DNA of 64,000 nucleotides from Brachyspira hampsonii (GTDB lineage Bacteria; Spirochaetota; Brachyspiria; Brachyspirales; Brachyspiraceae): NCBI RefSeq assembly GCF_002214805.1, contig NZ_CP019914.1, positions 1,860,001 to 1,924,000 of the forward strand, read 5' to 3'. Shown piece by piece: positions 9,842 to 19,311 of this stretch (position 1 is its first letter; each line of letters starts with the position of its first letter). The notes under the pieces were generated by a model. It saw only the letters and a program-made list of their open reading frames with translations, ran no database searches and was not told where the DNA came from. The position numbers and the translations under genes were made by a program.

Positions 9842-10441
9842 ATGGCATTAAAGTTTCAATACAATAAAACGGCTCTTCAAAACCTAAGACGCCAGCTTAC
9901 TATTCGTGAGAAAGCATTGCCTACTTTGAAAAGTAAAGAGGCAGCTCTTCGTCTTGAGGTGAGAAAGATTACCGCTGAGATTGAATTACTTAAAGAAGAA
10001 TATCAAAAATTAGTTAAAGAAAATCAAAACTACAATGGATTTTGGACTGATTTCCCAGAGATAGTAAAAATCAAAAAAATCAATTCAGAATTAAAAAACA
10101 TTGCGGGTGTTAAAGTTTCTATACTATCTGATATAGACTTCGCTATCGAAAATGTCAGCCTTTTTAATATGCCTTCTTGGATTAGACTTGCTATAAGCAT
10201 GTTTGAACGCCTTATGACTATTCAAGTAAAAATTGAAATGACTGAGGCTAGACTTAATGCTTTAGCTTATGCTAGGAAAAAAACTACTCAGAAAGTTAAC
10301 CTTTATGAGAAAGTTCAAATCCCAGAATATAAAACTGCTATAATCAAGATTAAAAGGTATATGGAAGACGAAGATAATTTAAGTAAGTCTTCTCAAAAAA
10401 TAGTTAAAGAAAGAAACAGAGCTAAGGAGGCGTCTTTATGA
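9842..10441 (+). CDS. ntpD: V-type ATPase subunit D (central rotor)
   Basis: The product (199 aa) is the central shaft subunit, analogous to F-ATPase gamma. It is strongly helical, with heptad-like N- and C-terminal stretches (residues about 5-60 and 125-190) expected to form the rotor coiled coil. It lies 21 bp downstream of subunit B and overlaps subunit I by 4 bp (ATGA). The usual rotor partner subunit F is not encoded in this operon. Confidence 0.93.
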   Translation: MALKFQYNKTALQNLRRQLTIREKALPTLKSKEAALRLEVRKITAEIELLKEEYQKLVKENQNYNGFWTDFPEIVKIKKINSELKNIAGVKVSILSDIDFAIENVSLFNMPSWIRLAISMFERLMTIQVKIEMTEARLNALAYARKKTTQKVNLYEKVQIPEYKTAIIKIKRYMEDEDNLSKSSQKIVKERNRAKEASL

Positions 10442-12306
10442 TTAGAAAAATGAAGAAACTCTCTCTCTTTGTCTTTCATGAGGATAAGGAAAAAACTTTA
10501 AATGATTTAGCATCTCTTGGGCTTGTGCATATAGAAATTGCAAGCGGTGTTTCTAGTGAAAATATAGATAATATATCCGCTAAAAAGAATGATGCTTCAA
10601 GAGCTAAAACTATTATTAACAATGCTTTGGCTGATGCTAAAAAAGCTAAAAAAGATGTTTCCAATGTTAAAGCTGAAAATACTTCTAAAAAAGCATCAGA
10701 AGTAGTAGAAGATGTTATTAATATTTCTCAGGCTTCTGATAAATTGAAAGCTGAAAGAGATAATTGCAAAAAAGAATTGGCTATAGTTGCTCCTTTCGGT
10801 AATTTCAGTTTTGATAAAGTTCATAGCTTAAAAGAAAAAATCGGATATGATGTTGTATTCTATAGTGCTAATGCTAAAGAATATAATGACTTTAATTTTT
10901 CTGAAGTTAAAGATATATTCACTTATCCTATTAAAGAGGAAGCTGGAAAGGTTTATTTTGTTGCTTTCAAAAAAGACGGAAGCGAAGAGACTATTCCTTT
11001 TGATATTATTAATATGCCTAGTCAATCTTATGATGAGATAAATGAAAAAATAGCTAAACTTGATAAAGAAATTGAAAATAATGAAACAGCTATTATTAAA
11101 AATCAAGTATATATAGAAGCTATTAATAAAGAAATAGATAATCTCAATATACAAAATAATTTTGAAGAGGCTAAAGAGAGTTTTATAGCCAGCGAAGGTA
11201 CTGAAGGTAAAATACTTTATGTAGAAGCCTATGTACCTAAAGATAAAGAAAGCGAAGTAAAATCTTTATTAGACAGCAAAAAAATAGCTTATATATTAGA
11301 AGATCCTAGTAAAGATGATAAAGTACCTGTTGAACTTAAAAACAATAAATATTCAGGTGCTTATGAGCTTATTACAAAACTATTCCAATTACCGAATTAT
11401 TTTGAGATAGATTTAACTCCTATGATAGCGGTTTTCTATCCTTTATTCTTTGCTTATTGTTTCGGTGATTCAGGTTATGGTTTGGTATTGACTATAGTAG
11501 CTTTGATAGGTTTATTTACAGTATTAAAGGGACAATTAAGGGGAGTAGGCATACTTGCTTTAACATTAGGTATATGTACTACTATTATGGGTGTTATAAA
11601 TGGAGGAAGTTTCTTTGGTGTAAGCATACCTTCTAATACTCAGATACCTTTATTTGCTGCTTTAAGTAAATATTTGATAATTACTGATATTAAAGAAAAT
11701 TGGTTCTTAACACCATTTAATACAGCATTACTTATAGGAGTTCTTCATATATGTTTTGCTTTATTAGTAGGCGTTATAGACAGAATTAAAACTAGCCCTA
11801 TAGGAGATATACTTGGTGCTATTGGTAAACTTCTATTTATACCGGGACTTGTTTTATGGTTCTTGGGCGATATGCAGAAAATGGAAGTGATTAAACAATT
11901 CAGCACTATATATTATGCTTTAATAGTTGTTGGTTTGGTATTCTTAGTGATACTTTCTAATGTTGGTAAAAAACCTGATGTATTAAACTCTATACTTGGC
12001 GTTTATTTCGCGGCAACTGGTATAATGGGTGATACACTTTCTTATATTCGTTTGTTTGCTTTAGGTGCTTCAGGTTCTATATTGGCATTGGTAATAAATC
12101 AAATAGGTATGAGTTTCAAAGCTATTCCGGGTGTTGGTGTAGTGATAATGGTAGTATTCCTTGTAGTAGGTCATATTGCTATATTCTTACTAAACATACT
12201 TGGTGCTTTGGTACACCCTTTAAGATTAACATTTGTAGAGTTCTATAACAATGTTGGTTTTGAAGGCGGCGGAAAAGAGTATAAGCCTCTCAAAAAAGCG
12301 GCTTAA
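10438..12306 (+). CDS. ntpI: V-type ATPase membrane subunit I (a-subunit homologue)
   Basis: This 622-aa protein is the stator membrane subunit that forms the ion half-channels. The first roughly 330 residues are hydrophilic and coiled-coil-rich, and the rest carries about seven or eight membrane segments. The motif SYIRLFALG near residue 540 contains the expected essential arginine that faces the rotor-ring glutamate. It overlaps subunit D by 4 bp and precedes the K subunit by 55 bp. Length is slightly under the 640-660 aa of many homologues, but no domain appears missing. Confidence 0.95.
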   Translation: MIRKMKKLSLFVFHEDKEKTLNDLASLGLVHIEIASGVSSENIDNISAKKNDASRAKTIINNALADAKKAKKDVSNVKAENTSKKASEVVEDVINISQASDKLKAERDNCKKELAIVAPFGNFSFDKVHSLKEKIGYDVVFYSANAKEYNDFNFSEVKDIFTYPIKEEAGKVYFVAFKKDGSEETIPFDIINMPSQSYDEINEKIAKLDKEIENNETAIIKNQVYIEAINKEIDNLNIQNNFEEAKESFIASEGTEGKILYVEAYVPKDKESEVKSLLDSKKIAYILEDPSKDDKVPVELKNNKYSGAYELITKLFQLPNYFEIDLTPMIAVFYPLFFAYCFGDSGYGLVLTIVALIGLFTVLKGQLRGVGILALTLGICTTIMGVINGGSFFGVSIPSNTQIPLFAALSKYLIITDIKENWFLTPFNTALLIGVLHICFALLVGVIDRIKTSPIGDILGAIGKLLFIPGLVLWFLGDMQKMEVIKQFSTIYYALIVVGLVFLVILSNVGKKPDVLNSILGVYFAATGIMGDTLSYIRLFALGASGSILALVINQIGMSFKAIPGVGVVIMVVFLVVGHIAIFLLNILGALVHPLRLTFVEFYNNVGFEGGGKEYKPLKKAA

Positions 12307-12346
12307 TAGTTTATATAAAAAATAATTAAAAAAGAAAATAATCTAA

Positions 12347-12829
<483 letters not shown>

Positions 12830-12860
12830 TTAATAATTAATAAAAGTAAATAAATAGAAA

Positions 12861-12900
12861 TCCGTAGGAGTAATAATATACTCTTACGGATTTTTTATTT
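12861..12900 (+). terminator. Terminator of the V-ATPase operon
   Basis: A 12-bp stem (TCCGTAGGAGTA with TACTCTTACGGA, one G·T pair) closes a 6-nt loop and is followed directly by TTTTTTATTTT. It lies 31 bp after the K subunit stop. It is a textbook intrinsic terminator. Confidence 0.92.
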
Positions 12901-13121
12901 TAATTGTTTAATTTATTTTTTAAGTGAATCTATTATTTTTTCAATGTATGTAACTTTTTTAGTATTTAAAAAATATCAATTTATGTACAATATATTTCTG
13001 AGATTATAAAACTATTTTAAATAGTAAAAACGAAAAATATATGATGATTATTAATTATTGAATTCTAATAAAATAAGATATATAATCATGTTATATTTTA
13101 TTTTTATTTAGAGTATAAAAC

Positions 13122-13715
13122 ATGCATAAAGAATTTTTAAAAGAGAATTTATTTTGGATTAGAGAACCTAAAAATATATTAATTGATGATAAAAAAATAG
13201 AAATATATACAGAGTCTAATACAGACTTATGGCAGCGAACATATTATGGTTTTAGAAATGACAATGCTCCAATACTTCAGACAAAAACAAAAGATAAATA
13301 TTTTTCTTTCACAGTAAAAACTATATTTGAAAGCAAACGCCGTTTTGATCAGTGCGGTGTTATAATATATATAGACAGTGATAATTGGTTTAAGGCTTCT
13401 ATAGAATATGAGAATGAAAATTATCAGCGTTTGGGAAGTGTTGTTACAAATAACGGATATTCCGATTGGGCTACTCAGGATATATCTGCTTTTATAAAAG
13501 AGATGTATTACAGGCTAAGCAGAAGAGAAAGTGATTTTTTAATAGAATACAGCGAGGACGGAGAAAATTTCAAACAGATGAGAATATTTCATTTATTTAA
13601 AGCTGATGATGAAATCCCATTTGGAATATATGCCTGCAGTCCTGAAGAGTCGTCTTTTAAGGCAGTATTTACTGATATGTATATAACAGAATGCAAATGG
13701 CATGAGCATAAATAA
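13122..13715 (+). CDS. DUF1349 family protein (concanavalin-like fold)
   Basis: The 197-aa product has no signal peptide and resembles the DUF1349 family of small beta-sandwich proteins. Recognisable stretches are the DLWQRTYYGF region, DQCGVIIYIDSDNWFKASIEYE near the middle (given here as QCGVIIYIDSDNWFKASI) and a C-terminal FGIYACSPE motif. Family members are often called regulation of enolase 1 homologues, but a biochemical role is not established. The start has no strong Shine-Dalgarno sequence. The dnaX promoter overlaps its 3' end, so the two genes are probably transcribed separately. Confidence 0.75.
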   Translation: MHKEFLKENLFWIREPKNILIDDKKIEIYTESNTDLWQRTYYGFRNDNAPILQTKTKDKYFSFTVKTIFESKRRFDQCGVIIYIDSDNWFKASIEYENENYQRLGSVVTNNGYSDWATQDISAFIKEMYYRLSRRESDFLIEYSEDGENFKQMRIFHLFKADDEIPFGIYACSPEESSFKAVFTDMYITECKWHEHK

Positions 13716-13718
13716 AAA

Positions 13719-13746
13719 TTGACAAATAAATATAGTCTGTTAAAAT
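13719..13746 (+). promoter_or_regulatory. Sigma-70 type promoter upstream of dnaX
   Basis: TTGACA at 13719-13724 and TAAAAT at 13741-13746 are separated by 16 bp, about 50 bp upstream of the dnaX ATG at 13795. The -35 box begins just after the stop codon of the DUF1349 gene. Confidence 0.65.
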
Positions 13747-13794
13747 AAATTAGTTAAAATAATACAAAAAATAAATTAATGGAACACTATAAAT

Positions 13795-15375
13795 ATGGCA
13801 GAAAACTATAAAGTAATAGCAAGAAAATACCGTCCTCAAACTTTTGAAGAGGTTATAGGTCAGGAGCATATAACAAAAACTATCTCAAAAAGTATAGCAC
13901 AAAAAAAGATCGCACATGCATATCTATTTTCAGGGGCTCATGGTGTTGGTAAAACTTCTCTTGCTAGGATTATAGCTAAAGCCTTAAACTGTGTTAATGG
14001 TCCTACTGATAAGCCATGCGGAGTTTGTCCGTCATGTACTCAAATAGAAAACGGAACTCCTCTTGATGTTATAGAAATTGACGGTGCAAGCAATAGAGGT
14101 ATAGAAAATATTAGAAGCATTATAGAAAATGTTCGTATATCTCCGGTAGCTGGAAAATACAAAGTATATATTATAGATGAGGTTCATCAGATAACTAATG
14201 AGGCTTTTAATGCACTCCTTAAAACTTTGGAAGAGCCTCCTGCACATGTTGTGTTTATACTTGCTACTACTGAGGCTGACAGGGTGCTTCCTACTATAAG
14301 AAGCCGATGTCAGCAGTATACTTTCAAATCTTTAGGTATAGAAGATTTAGAGAAAATATTAAAAGGCATACTTGATAAAGAAAATATTAAATATGATGAA
14401 GAGGCAATATTTTTAATAGCAAAGCAGGCTAGGGGTTCTGTAAGAGATAGTGAAACTATACTTGAAAAGATGATAGCTTACACTACCGATAAAAAGTATA
14501 TAACTAGTGCTGATGTCAATGCTGTTGTGGGCGGAAATAATTTTTCTTTTGTTAAAGAGTTTTTTGATATTATAATGTCTGAAAATAAAAAATCTTATTT
14601 TGAGTTTGTAAAAAAATTATTTGAAGATGCAGTAGACCCTAGAACATTTATAAACAGCATAATAGAATATATGCGTGTAGTTCTTATGATAAAAAGCGGT
14701 ATTGATGATACAAAGCTATTAGAGATTACTGAAAATGAGAGAGACGATTTAAAAGTATTTGCTAATCATTACAGCGATGATGAAATAGAGAGAATACTTG
14801 ATTATGTATTACTTACAGAGGAGCGTATAAGAAATGCCTCTAATCCTAGAACTATATTTGAAATGCGTATGCTTCTTTTACTTAATACTGATAATTTGAT
14901 TCGTCCTGTTGATATAATAGCTTCTAATATGCAGGCTTCTTCTTCTGTCAATGAAGATTATGGATTTGAAACTGTAAGTAATAATATAACTAGCAATAAT
15001 ACCAATAATAATATTTCAGTAAATCATCCTAAACCTCAGTATGATGTGCCTTTAAATCCTAATGATAAAAGACGCATATTCTACAATAAAATACTTTCAT
15101 TTATAGAGTCAGAAAGTCCTACTATATACTCTTTATTATCTCAGGGAAATCCTATAGAAAGTAAAGGAGCGGTTTTAATAGTTGCACTTCCTGATCATAT
15201 ATATGATATGACACAGACAGATAAAAGAATAAATGATTTGGTGGCTAAGGCTATACCTCATTTTACTAAAAATAAAGATGTGGCTATACAGTTTCAGAAA
15301 GCGGTTGAAGGAAACATGATAGATAAATTAAAGAGCAAACTGCAGGCTACAGAGGTAGATGAAAGTTCTTTATAA
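13795..15375 (+). CDS. dnaX: DNA polymerase III subunit gamma/tau
   Basis: This 526-aa clamp-loader ATPase loads the beta clamp during replication. The Walker A GAHGVGKT is at residues 47-54, the zinc cysteines are C66, C75, C78 and C81, and Walker B IIDEVH is near 126-131. The SRC sensor motif follows in TIRSRCQQ. Residues about 385-410 are an Asn-rich linker before the C-terminal polymerase-binding part. A promoter lies upstream; the RBS is weak. I saw no convincing A-rich slippery heptamer for programmed frameshifting, so a separate gamma form is not predicted. Bacteria often place recR or ybaB next; neither is here. Confidence 0.96.
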   Translation: MAENYKVIARKYRPQTFEEVIGQEHITKTISKSIAQKKIAHAYLFSGAHGVGKTSLARIIAKALNCVNGPTDKPCGVCPSCTQIENGTPLDVIEIDGASNRGIENIRSIIENVRISPVAGKYKVYIIDEVHQITNEAFNALLKTLEEPPAHVVFILATTEADRVLPTIRSRCQQYTFKSLGIEDLEKILKGILDKENIKYDEEAIFLIAKQARGSVRDSETILEKMIAYTTDKKYITSADVNAVVGGNNFSFVKEFFDIIMSENKKSYFEFVKKLFEDAVDPRTFINSIIEYMRVVLMIKSGIDDTKLLEITENERDDLKVFANHYSDDEIERILDYVLLTEERIRNASNPRTIFEMRMLLLLNTDNLIRPVDIIASNMQASSSVNEDYGFETVSNNITSNNTNNNISVNHPKPQYDVPLNPNDKRRIFYNKILSFIESESPTIYSLLSQGNPIESKGAVLIVALPDHIYDMTQTDKRINDLVAKAIPHFTKNKDVAIQFQKAVEGNMIDKLKSKLQATEVDESSL

Positions 15376-15447
15376 TTTTGATATAATTATCATTTTTGTA
15401 TATAGCAAATAATTATATGCACAAATATACTAATAAATAATATGCAG

Positions 15448-15476
15448 TTGACAAACTTAAATTTTTTCAGTATAGT
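15448..15476 (+). promoter_or_regulatory. Sigma-70 type promoter upstream of the RluB-type gene
   Basis: A consensus TTGACA at 15448-15453 and TATAGT at 15471-15476 are separated by exactly 17 bp. The ATG of the downstream gene is at 15513, giving a leader of roughly 30 nt. Confidence 0.85.
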
Positions 15477-15512
15477 ATAAAACTTATAAAATTCAAAGGC
15501 TAGTATTAAACT

Positions 15513-16571
15513 ATGAAGAAGCAACAAAATGAAGAAGCTGTTAGGCTTGTAAAAGTGATATTAGAATCTGGTTTTGCAAGCAGGAGAAACTGCGAGAAGG
15601 CTATAATGTCAGGCAGGGTTCGGGTGAATAATCAGGTTATACTTGATCCTGCTTATAGAGTTAAAGAAGATGATTCTGTTTCCATAGACAGAGAACTAAT
15701 AAAAAGACAGACTAAAAGGTATATGGCATTATATAAACCTATAGGCGTTGTAAGCACTACAAAATATTTACCTGGAAGACGAATAATTACAGAGTTTTTC
15801 AAAGGCATTAAGGAAAGACTTTTTTATGCAGGAAGGCTTGACTCTGAATCAAGAGGTATAATGATTATTACTAATGACGGAGAGTTCGCTAATATTATTA
15901 CTCATCCTTCTTATGAGATTTTAAAAGTTTATGATGTTACTGTTAATGGAAAAATAGATTCTGAAGCTCTTTTGAATGCAAGCAAGGGTATCACTATTAA
16001 AAATGTTTCATATTCGCCTTTTAAATTTAAAATATTATCAAAAGGAAGAATACAAAGCAAAATACGATTAACTATCAATGAAGGAAAAAATAGAGAGATA
16101 AGAAAAATATTCGATTATCTTGGATACAAAGTTATAGATTTGGAGAGAATATCTGTAGGATGTGTGAGTAAATACGATGAAGTTTCCGGAACTTTAGAGG
16201 CTGGTCATATAAGGGATTTAACAAAAAAAGAAATAGATTTCTTCTTTAAGCAAAAAGATAAAAAATTAAAAGATATTGAAAGTATATTTGAAAATATTCC
16301 TGATGATATAGAAGATGAAATATCTAGTGAAAATTATGAAGATAATGTTTTAAATAATGATAAAAAAGAAACTAAGGTTCATGATAAATCTAAATGGGCT
16401 AAAGCTAAGCCTAAGAAAAAAAGATTAGTTACAAAAAAGTCTTCTGCATATAAAGCTAAAATACAGAAAAAAAATAGCAAGTCTGAATTGTCTGAAAGAT
16501 CTGTAGGTAAAAAAAAATCATCACTAAAAAAAAGTATTAGGAAATCAGATTTTAAACCTAAAAAACGCTAG
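15513..16571 (+). CDS. RluB/RsuA-family rRNA pseudouridine synthase with basic tail
   Basis: The 352-aa enzyme isomerises a uridine in ribosomal RNA. It has an N-terminal S4 RNA-binding domain (about residues 10-65) and the RsuA/RluB catalytic motif FYAGRLDSESRG with catalytic Asp110. Residues from about 250 onward form an acidic stretch followed by a Lys/Ser-rich low-complexity tail of about 70 residues, longer than in many homologues, which probably aids RNA binding. It has its own consensus promoter. The stop codon TAG is fused to a GGGCGGG repeat arm (array 2). Whether the target is 23S (RluB) or 16S (RsuA) is not decided by sequence alone. Confidence 0.9.
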   Translation: MKKQQNEEAVRLVKVILESGFASRRNCEKAIMSGRVRVNNQVILDPAYRVKEDDSVSIDRELIKRQTKRYMALYKPIGVVSTTKYLPGRRIITEFFKGIKERLFYAGRLDSESRGIMIITNDGEFANIITHPSYEILKVYDVTVNGKIDSEALLNASKGITIKNVSYSPFKFKILSKGRIQSKIRLTINEGKNREIRKIFDYLGYKVIDLERISVGCVSKYDEVSGTLEAGHIRDLTKKEIDFFFKQKDKKLKDIESIFENIPDDIEDEISSENYEDNVLNNDKKETKVHDKSKWAKAKPKKKRLVTKKSSAYKAKIQKKNSKSELSERSVGKKKSSLKKSIRKSDFKPKKR

Positions 16572-16862
16572 GGCGGGTATGCTTTTTCTAATTCAGCATA
16601 TTATATAAATAAAATTTTTAATGCAGATATAGCTTTAAATATAAAAGGGCGGGGTATGTAATTAAGTTTTAAAACTTTGATTAAATATTCCCACCCTTTA
16701 GCTTTTTTATATAATTTGTCATTTTTGTGATGATTTTCTTTTTAGCTATAATCAGTTATTTTTACTGCCCACCAAGGATTTTTTTAATTTATAATGCATT
16801 CACCGCCTACAGAACTAAGATGTAAGAATAGAGGTACAGCTTTAAACATAAAAGTGTGGGAT
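16570..16862. repeat. Intergenic palindromic repeat array (array 2)
   Basis: It begins with a GGGCGGG arm immediately behind the RluB-type stop codon. A central palindrome at 16644-16700 has AAAGGGCGGGGTATGTAATT on the left, a TTTTAAAA centre and CCCACCCTTT on the right. A further C-rich arm CTGCCCACCAAGG lies near 16765. The remainder toward 16862 looks like a degenerate module (CACCGCC, then GTGTGGG). The array lies between two convergent genes. Confidence 0.8.
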
Positions 16863-17462
16863 TTAAAAAATTGATAATATTTTTAATTTTTTCAAATCAT
16901 TTATTTCTTTAGGGATTTTTTTTAATTTATTTGAATCAATAATTAGCTCCTCTAAATTTTCTAAATTTTTTATCTTTTTATCTATACTTTTTATTTTATT
17001 TACTGATATATCAAGAAATTTAATATTATATAATTTAAATATGCCGTTAGGAAGAGATGATATATTACAGCTGCTTATATCTAATTCTTTTAAGTTCATA
17101 AGTTTTTCTATATCGTTATCAATTTTATCAATATAATTATTAGATATATTTAAATATTCAAGCATTTCTAAATCAAATATTTCTTTAGGTATAAGTTTTA
17201 TACTATTAGCAGATATATCAAGAACTTTTAATTTTTTTAAGTCTTTTATTTGTTTTGGTATTTTTTCTATATAATTCAAAGATAAATAAAGTTTTTCTAT
17301 ATTTGTAAGTTTAAAAATTTCTAAAGGAACTCTTTCAATATCCAAGTTGCTTAAATTCAATTCTTTCATTGAAGTTATTTGTTTTTTATTCATACTTGCT
17401 ATATGATATGCATCATTTTTTTTAGCCCATTTAATCAATTTATTAAAATCATTATCAGTCAT
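16863..17462 (-). CDS. Leucine-rich repeat protein
   Basis: The 199-aa product consists of a short N-terminal helix and about seven 23-residue leucine-rich repeats of the pattern LKxLDISxNxIxxIPKEIxxL. There is no signal peptide, so it is probably cytoplasmic. Such repeats bind proteins; the partner is unknown. The last repeat stops abruptly (…LKILSIF), and the stop codon sits in sequence that merges with repeat array 2, so the C-terminus may have been shortened. The RBS is weak (AGGAT-like). It is not a typical surface BspA-type LRR protein because no export signal is visible. Confidence 0.8.
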   Translation of the reverse strand: MTDNDFNKLIKWAKKNDAYHIASMNKKQITSMKELNLSNLDIERVPLEIFKLTNIEKLYLSLNYIEKIPKQIKDLKKLKVLDISANSIKLIPKEIFDLEMLEYLNISNNYIDKIDNDIEKLMNLKELDISSCNISSLPNGIFKLYNIKFLDISVNKIKSIDKKIKNLENLEELIIDSNKLKKIPKEINDLKKLKILSIF

Positions 17463-17557
17463 TTCTTATATCCTTTATCATTATAACAATATATTAATAT
17501 ATAATGATGACAAAAAATGACATTTGTATGTATTTTTATATATATTTTTGCATATTA

Positions 17558-18547
17558 TTATATATTTTCAGAATATAAGAAATTTGTAAAATAGTCAGGA
17601 TAATCTATTTCAAAATCTAATATTTCTTTAGTGATTGGATGTAAAAACTCTATTTTTTTTGCTGCTAACATAAGACCAGAATATTTATTGAAGCTTTTAG
17701 AATATATTTTATCTCCTGCTACAGGAAAACCTTTATATGATGAGTGAACTCTTATTTGATGAGTTCTTCCTGTTTTGAGGTTAATTTCTATAAGTGTATG
17801 ATTATTGAATCTTTTTAACACTTTTATATGAGTAAGAGCTTCTTTACCATCATCTCTTACAGTCATTTTTTTTCTGTATGTATGATGCCGTCCTATAGGA
17901 AGATTTATCTTTAAATAATTGTCTTTTAAAACTCCTATAACAATGGCATGATAAATCTTTTTTATGCTTCTGTTTTTAAATTGCTCTTGAATGCTTGATA
18001 CTATATTGGCATTTTTACCAATAATCATAAGTCCTGAAGTATCCTTGTCAAGTCTATGTATAATGCCTGCCCTCTCTTTATTTCCAACAAAATCAAAATC
18101 TTTTATTTTGTATAGGAGTGCATTAACTAAAGTACCGCTCATTTCAGAAGGAGAACAATGCACACTCATACCGGCAGGTTTATTTATTACAAGTAAATAT
18201 TTATCTTCATAAATTATATCTAAATCAATATTTTCAGGCAGTGGGTTTGATGTATCTTTTTTTTCTTTTAAAACATTATCTAAATTGATTATTATATTGT
18301 CATTTAATTTAAGCGAATATGATAATTTTTTTTCAGCATTATTAACTATTATAGAAGTTAAATAATTTTTAACTTGGCTTCTAGTGATATTTAATTTATC
18401 GCTTATAAATGTATCTAATCTTTTTCCTATATCATCTTCCGATATAATAAATAATTTTTTATTGTTTGAATTATCATCAGAGCTTTCTAAATCTATTTCA
18501 TCATCTTCTATTTCTTCTGTATCAATATTATTATTATCTAAGTTCAT
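17558..18547 (-). CDS. RluD/RluA-family pseudouridine synthase
   Basis: The 329-aa enzyme modifies uridines of large-subunit rRNA or other RNA. An acidic 28-residue N-terminal extension is followed by an S4 domain (about 38-90) and the RluA catalytic core with HRLDKDTSGLMI, where Asp167 is the catalytic residue. The later GRTHQIRVH motif is also present. It starts 2 bp after the lspA stop on the same strand, a pairing common in bacteria. RluD is the nearest guess, but specificity is not certain. Confidence 0.92.
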   Translation of the reverse strand: MNLDNNNIDTEEIEDDEIDLESSDDNSNNKKLFIISEDDIGKRLDTFISDKLNITRSQVKNYLTSIIVNNAEKKLSYSLKLNDNIIINLDNVLKEKKDTSNPLPENIDLDIIYEDKYLLVINKPAGMSVHCSPSEMSGTLVNALLYKIKDFDFVGNKERAGIIHRLDKDTSGLMIIGKNANIVSSIQEQFKNRSIKKIYHAIVIGVLKDNYLKINLPIGRHHTYRKKMTVRDDGKEALTHIKVLKRFNNHTLIEINLKTGRTHQIRVHSSYKGFPVAGDKIYSKSFNKYSGLMLAAKKIEFLHPITKEILDFEIDYPDYFTNFLYSENI

Positions 18548-18549
18548 AA

Positions 18550-19131
18550 TTAATTATTTTCATCATTATTGGATTCTGTATTTTTCTTTTTATCAAAATC
18601 TTCTTTAAAAAAGAATACACCTATTGCTATTATACATATACCTATTGTAATAGAAGCATCTGCAATATTATAATTATATGGAAATCTTATAGTTTCATTA
18701 AATCCCATGCTTATAAAATCAGTAACATATCCTCTCATAATTCTATCAACTAAGTTTCCCATAGCTCCGCCTAGAACCATAGTAAAACCTATCATAGATA
18801 ATCTTTGTTTTTTTACATTGATAGAAATCATTATAAAGAAAATTACAATCATAGCAATGAATACTATAACTTTTAATAATTCCGGTATTATATGCTGAAT
18901 CGCTTCCGGTACATTATTTAGAAAGCCGAAAGATACACCGTAATTTCTTGTATATATGAATATTAATATATCTCCTATTACTCTTTTAATAATAGGCTCC
19001 TGCAAATATTTATCTATAAAATATTTAGATACTGTATCTGCTATAAAGATTAACAGAGCTATTAAAAAATATATTTTCTTTTGTTTAATTTCTTCTTTAA
19101 TTTTGTTTAATTTTATCATATTTATTTTCAT
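18550..19131 (-). CDS. lspA: Lipoprotein signal peptidase II
   Basis: This 193-aa inner-membrane aspartyl protease cleaves signal peptides of diacylated prolipoproteins. It has four predicted membrane helices and both catalytic aspartates, Asp129 in NLVDR and Asp158 in NIADAS. The C-terminus is hydrophilic and Asn/Asp/Lys-rich. It matches the presence of several lipobox proteins in this window. A second in-frame ATG at codon 5 could also serve as start, since neither has a strong ribosome binding site. Confidence 0.95.
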   Translation of the reverse strand: MKINMIKLNKIKEEIKQKKIYFLIALLIFIADTVSKYFIDKYLQEPIIKRVIGDILIFIYTRNYGVSFGFLNNVPEAIQHIIPELLKVIVFIAMIVIFFIMISINVKKQRLSMIGFTMVLGGAMGNLVDRIMRGYVTDFISMGFNETIRFPYNYNIADASITIGICIIAIGVFFFKEDFDKKKNTESNNDENN

Positions 19132-19311
19132 CTTTTAAATTAATTTTTATATATAAAAAGTTTATAATACATTTGAAGTTTTATGAAAAATAATAATAAT
19201 TTATATTTGTAAAAATTACAAGCTATTTTAATATTCTAATAGTATATAATTTAATATATTTACTTTTTTTTATAATTTATGTTATAATTAAGTAAATTGT
19301 AGTTTATAGGA

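Noticed and set aside
10828-11154. A minus-strand frame within the V-ATPase subunit I gene.
   Set aside because: It lies antisense to a well-supported gene and reads as low-complexity Ile/Phe sequence.
13795-15375. Programmed frameshift in dnaX that would give a short gamma form.
   Set aside because: I did not find an A-AAA-AAG-like slippery heptamer followed by a stem in the expected region.
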